A stretch of DNA of 64,000 bases from Gilvimarinus polysaccharolyticus (GTDB lineage: Bacteria; Pseudomonadota; Gammaproteobacteria; Pseudomonadales; Cellvibrionaceae): contig NZ_LFIJ01000002.1 in the NCBI RefSeq assembly GCF_001187555.1, positions 621,920-685,919 on the forward strand. The letters are read 5' to 3'. The notes beneath the pieces were generated by a model. The model was not told the origin of the DNA and did no database searches. It was given only the letters and a program-made list of their open reading frames with translations. Each line of letters opens with the position of its first letter. The first letter of the stretch is position 1. The translations under genes and the position numbers were made by a program. Below, in pieces: positions 43,566 to 52,589 of the stretch.

Positions 43566-44045
43566 TTACCGAGTTTGTTTTAGAGCAAGCTCGGTATCAA
43601 GCTGCTCGGCTAGCACGGGTCTGTTTTCAAGTCGCAATAATTGCGCAACACATTCACTGGTACACAAACCGTATTCACGTTGGTTGCGCCGCAACCGATA
43701 CTGTGAGGCGCGCTCTGGTTTTAGCTCTAAATGCTTGAGTGGGTGTAAGTAAGGACTTTGGTTGTACATCTTACGGGCCTGCTGCCACGTGGCGTCGAGC
43801 AAAATAATATGAGCAGGTAACGGTTCGGTTAAAGGTAATGGCGGCTGATCGTCCAATGAGGGATACACCAACGCGCTAGGCATAGCGTTAATGCGCGCAA
43901 GCAATGTAGCGCAAGGCAGCTTGCGCTGCCAAATCACCCGTTCACAGCTCAGTGCATCTTGCTGTGCTAATACCGCCAATACTAATTGTCCGGTATTGCT
44001 GGTTTTATTAAGCTCGGTGGCATGTGTCAGCAGGGTTATAAACAT
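43566..44045 (-). CDS. DTW-domain protein, N-terminally short
   Basis: A 159-residue member of the DTW family, which transfers the aminocarboxypropyl group of SAM to tRNA uridine. Seen: THATELNKTSNTGQLV, the signature IILLDATWQQARKMYNQSPYL (D-A-W here), YRLRRNQREYGLCTSECVAQLL. The usual N-terminal Cys cluster (about 40 residues) is missing, and a stop lies five codons upstream of the ATG, so no longer form is possible. It starts 12 bp after the PiuC gene. Confidence 0.8.
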   Translation of the reverse strand: MFITLLTHATELNKTSNTGQLVLAVLAQQDALSCERVIWQRKLPCATLLARINAMPSALVYPSLDDQPPLPLTEPLPAHIILLDATWQQARKMYNQSPYLHPLKHLELKPERASQYRLRRNQREYGLCTSECVAQLLRLENRPVLAEQLDTELALKQTR

Positions 44046-44057
44046 AAACGATTGTGC

Positions 44058-44738
44058 TTAGCACTCCCCCCATTGGCGCAACAAGTTATGGTATACGCCA
44101 GTGAGTGATACCAGCCGTGGATCTTGCGGATAATCGCTGGTGATGCCCTGAATGGATTGATCTAAATCAAATAAAATTCGGCGTTGCTCGTCGCTTCTGA
44201 TCATGCTTTGCAGCCAAAAGAATGATGAAATTCGCTGGCCTCGAGTAATGGCTTCGACTCGGTGTAGGCTGGTCGAGGGGTATAAAACTAAATCACCTGC
44301 GGCTAATTTAACACTCTGGTTGCCGTAGGTATCCTCCATAATTAATTCTCCACCATCGTATTCATCGGGCTCTGATAAAAACAGAGTCATAGACAAATCG
44401 GTGCGAATTTTTACCGCTGTACCACGCACGGGACGAATGGCATTGTCGACATGGTTACCAAAGCTGTGACCTTCGCGATAACAGTTAAATAGCGGTGGAA
44501 ATATTTTATTGGGCAGCGCCGCCGACATAAAATGTGGATTGGCTCCCAGCGCGGCTAAAATCATATCGCCAAGCTCGCGGGCAGCCGGTGAGTTCTCGGG
44601 TAGTTGAATATTGTGTTTCGTTTGTGCCGATTGAAATCCAGCGGTTACTCGGCCATCGATCCAGCTACTTTCGGCCAGGCGTTCGCGGGCGTGTTGCACT
44701 TGCGCCTTGGTCAGTACCGATGCGATACGATGGAGCAT
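44058..44738 (-). CDS. piuC: PiuC-type Fe(II)/2-oxoglutarate dioxygenase
   Basis: A 226-residue PKHD-type hydroxylase (PiuC/YbiX). Iron ligands: His and Asp in [11 protein letters not shown] and the second His in [20 protein letters not shown], where the Arg would bind 2-oxoglutarate. The usual neighbour is a catecholate siderophore receptor, as here (PiuA-like gene upstream). Its substrate is unknown; it is iron-repressed in Pseudomonas. A terminator hairpin lies between it and the receptor gene. Confidence 0.92.
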   Translation of the reverse strand: MLHRIASVLTKAQVQHARERLAESSWIDGRVTAGFQSAQTKHNIQLPENSPAARELGDMILAALGANPHFMSAALPNKIFPPLFNCYREGHSFGNHVDNAIRPVRGTAVKIRTDLSMTLFLSEPDEYDGGELIMEDTYGNQSVKLAAGDLVLYPSTSLHRVEAITRGQRISSFFWLQSMIRSDEQRRILFDLDQSIQGITSDYPQDPRLVSLTGVYHNLLRQWGEC

Positions 44739-44761
44739 AGGGTTTCCTCGTTATAAAAATA

Positions 44762-44793
44762 AAAACAGCCCTAACAAATGCTAGGGCTGTTTT
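44762..44793 (-). terminator. Terminator between the PiuA-like receptor and piuC
   Basis: The stem AAACAGCCCTA pairs with TAGGGCTGTTT around an 8-base loop; on the minus strand it is followed by a T-rich run. It would end or reduce transcription from the receptor into piuC. Confidence 0.85.
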
Positions 44794-44835
44794 ATAACTC
44801 GCCGTTAATTGTTGTGGCGGGTGTTGCTTGTGGTT

Positions 44836-47001
44836 TTAAAAGCTAAAGTTTGCACCTAGGGTGACTGAACGACCGTCTCCCACATAGGCGTGACCACCAG
44901 GGCGTGAAGATGAAATATAGCGCTCGTCAGTTAAGTTGTCACCGTTTAGCTGGAACGAGATAGCGTCGTTTAGCTGGTAAGAAACCATCAATTGTAGCAC
45001 TTGATAGCTGGGGACGGTGACGCTATCGCTGACCGAATACTCGCCCATATGTTGTACTCCGCCTGCGACTTTTAAGCTGTCGGTTACGGTGTAGTTGGCC
45101 CAAATGCTTAAGGTGTTCTCGGGCGTCAGTACCAGATCGTTGCCCTGTTCGTCGGCATCGTTTGATTTGGTCACCTCAGTGTCCATGATCGCGGCCGACG
45201 CTTGAATTTGCAGTGCATCGGTAATGTTGCCCGTTAGCCCAAATTCAATGCCGTCTACTTGTTGCTCGCCGTCCAGCACAATGCCTTCGCCATCGGCGTC
45301 GGTGGTTTGCGCATTGGTGCGCACGGTGCGGAATACCGCCGCCGATGCCAGCAAGTTACTGCCAAACAGATCCCATTTAGTGCCCAGCTCGTAACTTAGC
45401 GCTTCTTCCGGGTCGAGATCTGCCGTTGTGGTGCTTAAGGTTAAACCGTTACCCGCTGGGGTAAAAGCAGTGCCTACGCCAAAATAAATCGAGCCATTTT
45501 TAGCCGGTTTGAAGACTGTCGAGGCGCTCCAGCTAAGCATGGTATCACTGCTGTCCAGAGAGAAAGGCGGAGTCTCGCCACCGCGGCCACTGCTGGTGTA
45601 GTTCTGGCTGTAGGTTAAATCAAATTGTTCTAAACGTACGCCACCGGTTAATTCCCAGTACTGGTTTAACGTTAGAGTATCAAACGCGTAGATTGCGTAA
45701 GTTTCACTTTCTGAGCCGCGTATTTGGCTTTTGTCTTCATTAATGTCGCCAAGCCAAGTGTCGTTTGGGTTAGGGTTTAGCAGTGGTGTATCGACAGGGT
45801 AATCACCGCTTGTAACGCTAACTACATACTGGTCTAGATTTTCTTGGGTAAATTCCACACCGATATTTAAGTCGTGCTGTACCGCGCCGGTAGTAAAGTG
45901 GGTGGTGATGTCGGTTAAGCTGGTGACAACATCACGAGCTTGCGATTTACTTTTAATATCGTCGCGGCGGACAAAATTATCGGCGTCGGTACGGCTTAAG
46001 CGTGGCGAGGTGCGCACGTAAAACAAATCGCTCTCGGCGTATTTTAATAAGCTGGTTAAACGGGTGTTGTCGCTGATGTCGTGGCTGATTTTTCCAGACA
46101 AAGACGCAACGTCAACCTCTTCGGTATCGCGGCCGTTAGCAAAGCCGTAAAAATTATCGGCTAAACCGTCGGGGATATAAACTTCGCCGCTGTCGTTGGT
46201 AAACATGGGAATGCCAAAGTCGGGAATATTGTCCTGACTTAAGTATTCACCGTATAGATCTAACCGAGTTGTCTCGCCCAGCTGCATGGCCAGCGATGGC
46301 GCGATACCGACAGAGGTGTTCTCGACTACATCGCGGCCTGGGGTGCCACTGTCTTCGAGCAATAGGTTTACCCGAGCGGCAACAGTATCGCTCAGTTGTT
46401 GGTTGAGATCGATGGTGGCGCGCAGTTGGTCGTCGGTGCCTGCTTTAACCGTACCGCGATGGGCGGTATCGAATTTAGCGGTTTTTGTGATTAAGTTAAC
46501 CGAGCCGCCAGTTGAGCCGCGACCACTGTAGCTCGACGAGGGGCCGAGGGTGACTTCTAGTTGCTCCAAGTTGTAAATATCGCGCTCATACACAGCGGTG
46601 TCACGCACGCCATCAGTGTAAATATTTTCGCTGCTGTCGAAGCCGCGAATACTTAAATTGTCACCAGGGTTAGTGCCCCCTTCGCCCGCTGCAATGGTAA
46701 TGCCGGGCACGTTGCGCAATGCCTGCTGCAATGAATCAACTCCTTGATCGTCCATTACTTGTTCGGTGAGAACATATTGAGTGGCGGCGGTATCCAGAAT
46801 CGGTTGGGTGCGCTTGGGGGAGTTAATGGCATCGACTTTATAGCTGTGCTGGTCGCTGCTTTCGATGCGTGTTTTCTCTAAAACCGTACCTTCCCCAGAG
46901 GTTTGTGCAAAGGCGGTACTGCTAATGGCAAGGCCTACAGCGCTGGCGAGCGCACAACGTTGGACGAGGCCGATAGTAACGGGAAGGTGACGGTAGTTCA
47001 T
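44836..47001 (-). CDS. piuA: PiuA/Fiu-like catecholate siderophore receptor
   Basis: A 721-residue TonB-dependent receptor. The signal peptide ends SSTAFAQ. The plug has VMDDQGVDSLQQALRNVPGITIAAGEGG, GDNLSIRGFDSSENIYTDGVRDTAVYERDIYNLEQLEVTLGPSSSYSGRGSTGG, strongly like Fiu/PiuA. The barrel ends in LGANFSF. It takes up ferric catecholates and is the uptake route of catechol-bearing antibiotics in relatives. Next to piuC, and divergent from a TonB2-type operon that likely energises it. Fur-like sequences lie upstream. Confidence 0.88.
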   Translation of the reverse strand: MNYRHLPVTIGLVQRCALASAVGLAISSTAFAQTSGEGTVLEKTRIESSDQHSYKVDAINSPKRTQPILDTAATQYVLTEQVMDDQGVDSLQQALRNVPGITIAAGEGGTNPGDNLSIRGFDSSENIYTDGVRDTAVYERDIYNLEQLEVTLGPSSSYSGRGSTGGSVNLITKTAKFDTAHRGTVKAGTDDQLRATIDLNQQLSDTVAARVNLLLEDSGTPGRDVVENTSVGIAPSLAMQLGETTRLDLYGEYLSQDNIPDFGIPMFTNDSGEVYIPDGLADNFYGFANGRDTEEVDVASLSGKISHDISDNTRLTSLLKYAESDLFYVRTSPRLSRTDADNFVRRDDIKSKSQARDVVTSLTDITTHFTTGAVQHDLNIGVEFTQENLDQYVVSVTSGDYPVDTPLLNPNPNDTWLGDINEDKSQIRGSESETYAIYAFDTLTLNQYWELTGGVRLEQFDLTYSQNYTSSGRGGETPPFSLDSSDTMLSWSASTVFKPAKNGSIYFGVGTAFTPAGNGLTLSTTTADLDPEEALSYELGTKWDLFGSNLLASAAVFRTVRTNAQTTDADGEGIVLDGEQQVDGIEFGLTGNITDALQIQASAAIMDTEVTKSNDADEQGNDLVLTPENTLSIWANYTVTDSLKVAGGVQHMGEYSVSDSVTVPSYQVLQLMVSYQLNDAISFQLNGDNLTDERYISSSRPGGHAYVGDGRSVTLGANFSF

Positions 47002-47060
47002 AAGGTGGTCCTTTGAGTTGATGGGGTTGTGATCAGGGCGAGATCGCCTTTAATGCGACC

Positions 47061-47112
47061 CATTCTCATTATCTTAACTCGAAATAGATGTAAATGAAAA
47101 CGATTTGCGTTA
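47061..47112. promoter_or_regulatory. Putative Fur sites in the divergent PiuA/TonB2 promoter region
   Basis: Read on the minus strand, 47073-47061 gives GATAATGAGAATG, matching the left half of the Fur consensus (GATAATGATAATC) at 11 of 13 positions. A second A+T-rich element with ATGAAAACGATTTGC follows at 47094-47108. Their position between divergent iron genes fits shared repression. Visual match only. Confidence 0.5.
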
Positions 47113-47170
47113 CCATTGCTAAATATTATGGAACCATTTGTTACTTAGCTAAATTGGACGCACCTGCCCC

Positions 47171-47947
47171 ATGAACTCCCCTTTTTTATTTTGTCGCTTA
47201 TTACTGGGATCTAGCCTGCTTATTTTGTCTGGGTTGATTCAGGCCGAGCCGGCGACGGCTGCTGCCGAGCAGTTGGTCGCCCAGTGGGTTGGCCTTGAGC
47301 AACAGCGCAATCAGGTGCAAACCGACTGGGCGTTAACCGAGGAGGCCTTGCGCCAGCAAGTGTCGCTATTAAAGATCGAGCAACAACAATTAAAGCAGGC
47401 GCTAGCGGCTAATAAGGGCGAGCGCAGTGAGGTAGACGAAGCCCGCGCGCAACTGTTGCTTGAGCAAGAGCAAATGGAAACTGATCAGCAGGCGCTTGAG
47501 AGCCAATTAGAGCGCACCTACCAACAGCTACAAAGGGTCGCGCCGCAATTACCGCCCCCGCTGGCTGCTAAGTGGCGCGAGCCACTAGCCAAGCTCGGCG
47601 CAGATGCGCTCGATAGTAGCGAGCGGTTACAGGCATTACTGGCCTTGGTCGCTGACTTCGACAGCTTTAATGCGCGTGTTGCGCTTAATACCAGTGCGAT
47701 GACATTGGCTGATGGCCGCGAAATCTTGGCCGATCAAGTTTATTTGGGGGTCGCTCAAGGCTGGTATATCAGCGCGGATAATCAATACTTTGGTCGTGGT
47801 ACTGCTACCGCCAGCGGTTGGCAATGGCAAGAGCAGGCGGATATCGATCCGGTCGATGTGCGCGCTATGGTCGCCATGCTTAAGGGCGAGCGCGAGCCGG
47901 CGGTGGTGCCCGCACCACTGGCTATCGCGGTAGGAGGTGGCCAATGA
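47171..47947 (+). CDS. DUF3450 protein of a TonB2-type system
   Basis: A 258-residue exported protein. The signal peptide is SSLLILSGLIQAEPA, followed by a long coiled coil (about residues 30-125, Gln/Glu/Leu-rich), then a beta-rich domain (ILADQVYLGVAQGWYISADNQYFGRGTA). DUF3450 proteins are encoded at the head of TonB2/TtpC operons in Vibrio and relatives and are needed for assembly or function there. It overlaps the next gene by 4 bp (ATGA). Confidence 0.85.
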   Translation: MNSPFLFCRLLLGSSLLILSGLIQAEPATAAAEQLVAQWVGLEQQRNQVQTDWALTEEALRQQVSLLKIEQQQLKQALAANKGERSEVDEARAQLLLEQEQMETDQQALESQLERTYQQLQRVAPQLPPPLAAKWREPLAKLGADALDSSERLQALLALVADFDSFNARVALNTSAMTLADGREILADQVYLGVAQGWYISADNQYFGRGTATASGWQWQEQADIDPVDVRAMVAMLKGEREPAVVPAPLAIAVGGGQ

Positions 47948-49296
47948 GCTTGGCGATAATAATACTGCGCAGTTTGCTGCCCTTGCTGCTGTGTTCGACG
48001 ATGGTGTATGCCGATGGTTTGCCGAACAAAGTTGAGGCATCGCTGCTGGCGGATATTAAAAGCGCGCAGCTACAGCTGGCAAAAACGCAAAAGCAACTTA
48101 CCGTCGAACGAATGGCGTTAGGCAAAAAATTACACAATTTAAGCGACGATGTACGCAATTTACGTAAAGATACCGCTGTAGCCCGTCGTTTGGCTGATGA
48201 GCAAACCTTAAGCTTGGATCAACTGCGCGAACGCTTGGCCGAGTGGCGTAATCAGGGCCGTTATCAACACAACTTATTGGCCAGCCAACATCAGCAACTC
48301 GCCCATGGTCGCGAGCGGGATTTACCGGTACGCAAAAGCTTTGCCGCTGGGCTCGATTGGTTACAGTTGCGCGTGCAGGGTATGGAGCAACAACTGTACC
48401 CCGAGTGGCACACGGCATCGTTAGTAAGCTTGGATGGTGAGGTGGTCAGCGCTGCGCAAATTAAAGTTGGCCCGGTGGAGTGGTATATCCAAACCGATAC
48501 CGAGCGCGGTGGTTTATTGCAACGCAGCGATGAACAGCCAATGCCGATGGCGGCACTGGCGTTTAACCGCGGACAGTTAGCTCAGTTGCAGCAGTTGCAA
48601 CGCACCGGCCGGGGCGATGTCAGTTTTGACCCGACCTTAAACCGTGCGTTGGCGCTGGCGCAAAACAAAGAGCCTGTGCTGGGGCATTTAACCAAGGGGG
48701 GTGTCTGGGTGTTGCCGATTTTAGCTTTTGCCCTGTTTGCCCTGGTGATTGGCTTAGCTAAAGCACTGCAATTGTGGCGCGAACCAAAACTTTTGCCAGC
48801 ACTGGCCGAGCGCTGCGAAAAGCTGGTGCAAAATGGTGAGGGCGATGCGGCCCTAGGTAAGCTGTCCCAGCAAGCTCAAGGGGCGCAGCGCGAGATGATC
48901 GAAATTACTCGCGTCAGTGGCACCTCGCAGCAGCGCGATGATCGTTTATTTGCCTGCTTGCTTACGCACAAACACCGCTTGGAGTACTGGTTGGGTGCTA
49001 TCGCTATTACTGCCGCTGTCTCGCCCTTGTTGGGGCTGCTCGGCACCGTGTCGGGGATGATTAAAACCTTCAAAATGATGACGCTGTTTGGTGCCGGTGA
49101 TCCGGCGGTCGTCAGTGGCGGTATTTCTGAGGCGCTGATCACCACCGAGCTGGGTTTGGTGGTGGCGATTCCCGCGCTGTTATTGCACGCCGTACTACAG
49201 CGCTGGGTAAAGTCTTATTACAGCCAGCTGGAGACCGACGCGATTAAATTTAGCCAAATCGAGACCGAGCAAAAATCTCAAGGAGCACAGGCGTGA
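47944..49296 (+). CDS. TtpC-like large ExbB/MotA-TolQ channel protein
   Basis: A 450-residue protein. The signal and periplasmic coiled-coil region take up the first 230 residues. The MotA/TolQ/ExbB core follows: helix GGVWVLPILAFALFALVIGLAKAL (about 240-263), then WLGAIAITAAVSPLLGLLGTVSGMIKTFKMMTLFGAGDP and ISEALITTELGLVVAIPALLLHAVL. Such long ExbB-like TtpC proteins work with TonB2-ExbB2-ExbD2. It overlaps the next gene by 4 bp. Confidence 0.9.
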   Translation: MSLAIIILRSLLPLLLCSTMVYADGLPNKVEASLLADIKSAQLQLAKTQKQLTVERMALGKKLHNLSDDVRNLRKDTAVARRLADEQTLSLDQLRERLAEWRNQGRYQHNLLASQHQQLAHGRERDLPVRKSFAAGLDWLQLRVQGMEQQLYPEWHTASLVSLDGEVVSAAQIKVGPVEWYIQTDTERGGLLQRSDEQPMPMAALAFNRGQLAQLQQLQRTGRGDVSFDPTLNRALALAQNKEPVLGHLTKGGVWVLPILAFALFALVIGLAKALQLWREPKLLPALAERCEKLVQNGEGDAALGKLSQQAQGAQREMIEITRVSGTSQQRDDRLFACLLTHKHRLEYWLGAIAITAAVSPLLGLLGTVSGMIKTFKMMTLFGAGDPAVVSGGISEALITTELGLVVAIPALLLHAVLQRWVKSYYSQLETDAIKFSQIETEQKSQGAQA

Positions 49297-49676
49297 ACCT
49301 ACATTGGGATAACCTGATTATTTGGTTGATTATTGTTTTGGCTGTGGTGGTTTATGGCCTGATTTTAGATTTATTACTGCAGCCGCAAAGTAGCGACTGG
49401 CACCAACAAGTGCAGCACTGGTTGGCGGCGCTTAACCCGATGTTGGCGGCGTTACCGCTACTGGGTTTACTGGGTACTATTGCCGGCTTGTTGGTAACCT
49501 TTAAGGGCATGGCCAGCGGTCAACTGGACCCGCAAGCGCTACTCACTACGGGCATTGCCGACGCCTTAATAACCACGCAATTGGGGCTGCTGATGGTGGT
49601 GCCGGGTTGGATGCTGCTAGGTTGGTTGCGCCGCCGCGCCACCAGCTGGAGCCGTTTGCAGGTAGCCCAAGCGTGA
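49293..49676 (+). CDS. exbB: ExbB2-like proton-channel protein
   Basis: A 127-residue ExbB with three membrane helices: LIIWLIIVLAVVVYGLIL, then LNPMLAALPLLGLLGTIAGLLVTFKGMASG and GIADALITTQLGLLMVVPGWMLLGWL. It is shorter than usual ExbB (about 170-240) because it lacks the long cytosolic loop. Its stop overlaps the exbD GTG (GTGA). Confidence 0.88.
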   Translation: MNLHWDNLIIWLIIVLAVVVYGLILDLLLQPQSSDWHQQVQHWLAALNPMLAALPLLGLLGTIAGLLVTFKGMASGQLDPQALLTTGIADALITTQLGLLMVVPGWMLLGWLRRRATSWSRLQVAQA

Positions 49677-50080
49677 AGCCGAGTTTGCACCAGCGTTTAG
49701 AAGAAACCCACCAAACCGGCATCGATCTATCGCCGCTTTTGGATGTGGTGTTTATTCTGCTGATCTTCTTTATTGTCACCACCGTGTTTGTGCGTGAAAC
49801 CGGTGTCGAGGTCGATAAGCCCCAAGCGGTATCTAGCGAACAGCTGCAAAAGCAGGTGATGCTTATTGCCATCACCAGCGCCGGTGAGGTGATGTACGAC
49901 GGCACCAATATTGGTGTTGCCGGTGTGCGCGCTGCGCTGGCGCAACAAAGCCGCACGGAACCACCGCCGGTGGTGGTGCAGGCCGACAAGCAAGTACCTA
50001 CGCAGTTGTTGGTCGAGGTGATCGACGAGGCTAAGCTCGGTGGTGCCACCAGCGTTAATATCGCGACCCAGAGCCGCTAA
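49673..50080 (+). CDS. exbD: ExbD2-like protein
   Basis: A protein of about 135 residues starting at GTG 49673, coupled to exbB. One N-terminal helix (DLSPLLDVVFILLIFFIVTTVF) carries the key channel Asp in LLDVVF; a periplasmic domain follows. It couples proton flow to TonB motion. Its stop overlaps the tonB start (TAATG). Confidence 0.9.
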   Translation: MKPSLHQRLEETHQTGIDLSPLLDVVFILLIFFIVTTVFVRETGVEVDKPQAVSSEQLQKQVMLIAITSAGEVMYDGTNIGVAGVRAALAQQSRTEPPPVVVQADKQVPTQLLVEVIDEAKLGGATSVNIATQSR

Positions 50081-50715
50081 TGAAAAGTACGCACCGACGA
50101 GCCATTGCCCTGAGCTTAGGCGTACTGCTGGTGGCGATTTTAATCGGTGCCGAGCAGTGGCTGCAAAACCAATCACTGTTTCAGTCCGAGCAAGTCAGCG
50201 TGCGCAGTATCGAGTTATCGGCCCCACCGCCGCCTCCGCCACCACCTAAACCGCAAAGCCAACAGCAAAGCACCGCTACCGCCGTCGAGTTAAATATTGC
50301 CGGTGGCGGTGCCAGTGTCGAGCTGGGGGTGCCAGAGCTTAATGCACGGTTGGAGTTGGCCGAGCCAGAAGCGCCGCAACTGGCCAGCTCACCCGAGTGG
50401 AACACTCAGTTAACGGTTAATTGGCAAGCCTTTGGTTTGGCCGAGTTGGATCAGCTGCCGCAGGTGGTGAATAGCCCGCGCACGGTGTTTCCCAATAGCT
50501 TAGTGCGCCGAGGCATTACTCAGGCGACGGTGGAGCTGGATGTGATGATTGATGAGCGCGGCCATGTCAGCTTGCGTGGCGTGCGCTCTAACCCCTACCC
50601 CGAATTGCAGCCACTGATTGATAAAGTGGTGCAAAAAACCCGTTTTACCAGCCCGACCAAACAGGGGCAGCCAGTTCGCGCCGTGTTTACCTGGCCTGTG
50701 GAGTTTGCCAAATGA
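50080..50715 (+). CDS. tonB: TonB2-type energy transducer
   Basis: A 211-residue TonB: one N-terminal helix (AIALSLGVLLVAILIGAEQWL), a Pro-rich spacer (SAPPPPPPPPKPQ), and the C-terminal domain (PRTVFPNSLVRRGITQATVELDVMIDERGHVSLRGVRS) with the family form. It connects the proton channel to TonB-box receptors, likely those of this window. It overlaps the TPR gene by 4 bp. Confidence 0.9.
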   Translation: MKSTHRRAIALSLGVLLVAILIGAEQWLQNQSLFQSEQVSVRSIELSAPPPPPPPPKPQSQQQSTATAVELNIAGGGASVELGVPELNARLELAEPEAPQLASSPEWNTQLTVNWQAFGLAELDQLPQVVNSPRTVFPNSLVRRGITQATVELDVMIDERGHVSLRGVRSNPYPELQPLIDKVVQKTRFTSPTKQGQPVRAVFTWPVEFAK

Positions 50716-52088
50716 ATATTCGTTTAATGTTGTTATCGCTACTGGCCGCCAGTGCGTTTAGCGTTGTCAGTCAGGTGTTCGCCGCCGTTGGCAGCGACCC
50801 GCATATCACCCTTGAGATCACGCCACCTAAGTGGCAGTTACCGGCCGGCCGCGCGGTTTTGGCCGAGCGCGAGGCAAGCTTATCGCCTAGTGAGCAGCCG
50901 TTAGCATTACAGCTGCATCCGCTGTTACAAGCCGAGCAATACCGCGAGGCGCTGGCGCTGCTAAAAGCACAGCAAAGTGATGAGCCAAGCGCGGCGCTGT
51001 GGTTAATTCGCGGCCAAATAGAACAGCAACTGGGAGATAACCAAGCCGCTGCGCAGAGCTATCGCGCGGCCTTAAAAATCTTGCCCGAGTTTGCCCGCGC
51101 CCACCGAGCATTAGCACTTGTGGCCATTGCTGAAGAAAGTTACAGCGAGGCGCGTACTGCGCTGGCGCGTGCGGTAAGTTTGGGGATTACTGACTCAACC
51201 ACCTACGGCTACTTGGGTTATATCAATTTAAAAGCCGGTCAAAGTTTTGCCGCCGTGCAAGCGTACCAGCAGGCGTTGGTGCTCGATCCGGATAACCGCG
51301 ATTGGCAGTCGGGCTTGCTTTACGCGCTGACTCAATCGGGCCAGTACGACAGCGCCGAGGCGTTGCTGGGCGATTTAATTAACCAGCGCAGCGATGACAC
51401 CGAGCTGTGGCTGCAGCGCGCCCAGGTGCAATTGCGCCAGCATCATTCCGATCAGGCATTAAGCAGCTTAGAGGTGGCGATGCGTTTGGGCGGCGTCAGT
51501 AGTGCCAATCGCCAAGCTGCCGCGCAATTGCATATGCAGTCGGGTAGCTTTGCGCGCGCGCTTGAGCTGCTGGATAAAAACCTCGCCGCTGGCGATATTA
51601 ATATGGGTTACTTAAGCCGCCTTGCCAACTGGATGATGAGTGAAGAGCAGTGGCGTGCCGCGTCTCAATTACTGACTCAGATAGAGGTTTATCAAAGTAA
51701 ACTGAGTAGCACAGATAACGCTCGCCGCTTGCATTTAAAAGCGCGCCTTGCCGAGCACAATGGCGAGCAAAAAAGCGCTATGGCCGCCATGCAAAACGCC
51801 ATTGAGCTCGACCCCAGTTTTGCCGATGCTATCGTTGGCTTGGCGCGACTTAAAACTAACGCTCAAGCCTACGCCGAGGCCGAAATGCTTTACTCCCGCG
51901 CCGCCGCACTGCCCGGTTACCGGCAGCAAGCGCTAATGGGAAAAGCTCAGGCGCTAATCAACCAAGAGCGCTACCGCGAGTCTTTGGCGTTGCTGCGCGA
52001 TTCATATCGCGAGCAACCCAGTGGTGAATTGCAGCGCAATATTAATACTCTTGAACGCATAGTTAATCAGCGCGGCGGCCGGGGCTAG
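50712..52088 (+). CDS. Exported TPR protein of the TonB2 operon
   Basis: A 458-residue protein with a signal peptide (LLSLLAASAFSVVSQVFA) and about ten tetratricopeptide-like repeats (AAQSYRAALKILPEFARAHRALALVAIAEESYSEA and similar). TPR proteins close TtpC/TonB2 operons in several genera; this position and the 4-bp overlap with tonB fit that. It may organise the complex in the periplasm. Confidence 0.85.
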   Translation: MNIRLMLLSLLAASAFSVVSQVFAAVGSDPHITLEITPPKWQLPAGRAVLAEREASLSPSEQPLALQLHPLLQAEQYREALALLKAQQSDEPSAALWLIRGQIEQQLGDNQAAAQSYRAALKILPEFARAHRALALVAIAEESYSEARTALARAVSLGITDSTTYGYLGYINLKAGQSFAAVQAYQQALVLDPDNRDWQSGLLYALTQSGQYDSAEALLGDLINQRSDDTELWLQRAQVQLRQHHSDQALSSLEVAMRLGGVSSANRQAAAQLHMQSGSFARALELLDKNLAAGDINMGYLSRLANWMMSEEQWRAASQLLTQIEVYQSKLSSTDNARRLHLKARLAEHNGEQKSAMAAMQNAIELDPSFADAIVGLARLKTNAQAYAEAEMLYSRAAALPGYRQQALMGKAQALINQERYRESLALLRDSYREQPSGELQRNINTLERIVNQRGGRG

Positions 52089-52165
52089 CTCGTGTGTAAA
52101 AGCTGTGGTGGCGGATACATCTGATCACCACGAGGTTATATTCGTGGCTTGGATGATAAGTAGGC

Positions 52166-52517
52166 ATGATGTCAGACACGCCAAAAGTCACTAGCGGCGC
52201 CCCGCTCGCGCGAAAGCTGGCGCGATTTTTACGCTCGCCCCGAGGGGTTTCCCCATCGCGATTTTACCGAACAAACGGCTGGGTTAGCGGCCGGTCAGCC
52301 CCCCAAAGTCGCAGTGGATTCCGGCTGTGGCTCGGGCTTGGATATTCCCTATTTACGCTCGCAAGGCTATACCGTCTATGGCTATGACGCCGAGGTAAAA
52401 CAATTACTCGAACCTTTCACGGTTCACTCTTGGCAGGAGCTGGACGAGCCCGGCGCGACGCTGCAGGGTGGCGACAAGCACGGGCACTTTTTTACGGTAC
52501 TGGCGGGTAAATACTAG
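52166..52517 (+). pseudogene. Broken class I SAM-dependent methyltransferase
   Basis: An ATG frame (52166) codes for SDTPKVTSGAPLARK, then homology moves to the +1 frame near 52208: ESWRDFYARPEGFPHRDF, VAVDSGCGSGLDIPYLRSQGYTVYGYDAEVKQL (motif I with GCGSG), and finally LLEPFTVHSWQELDEPGATLQGGDKHGHFFTVLAGKY. The end normally lies about 100 residues beyond motif I, so a middle piece has been deleted as well. So there is at least one frameshift and one deletion. No intact copy was seen nearby. Confidence 0.7.
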
Positions 52518-52589
52518 CGGCTATTCGCGCTCGCCCATTTCGTTGGTTATGATGAGCTAATAATATAAAACCGGCGATAAAAATTACCC

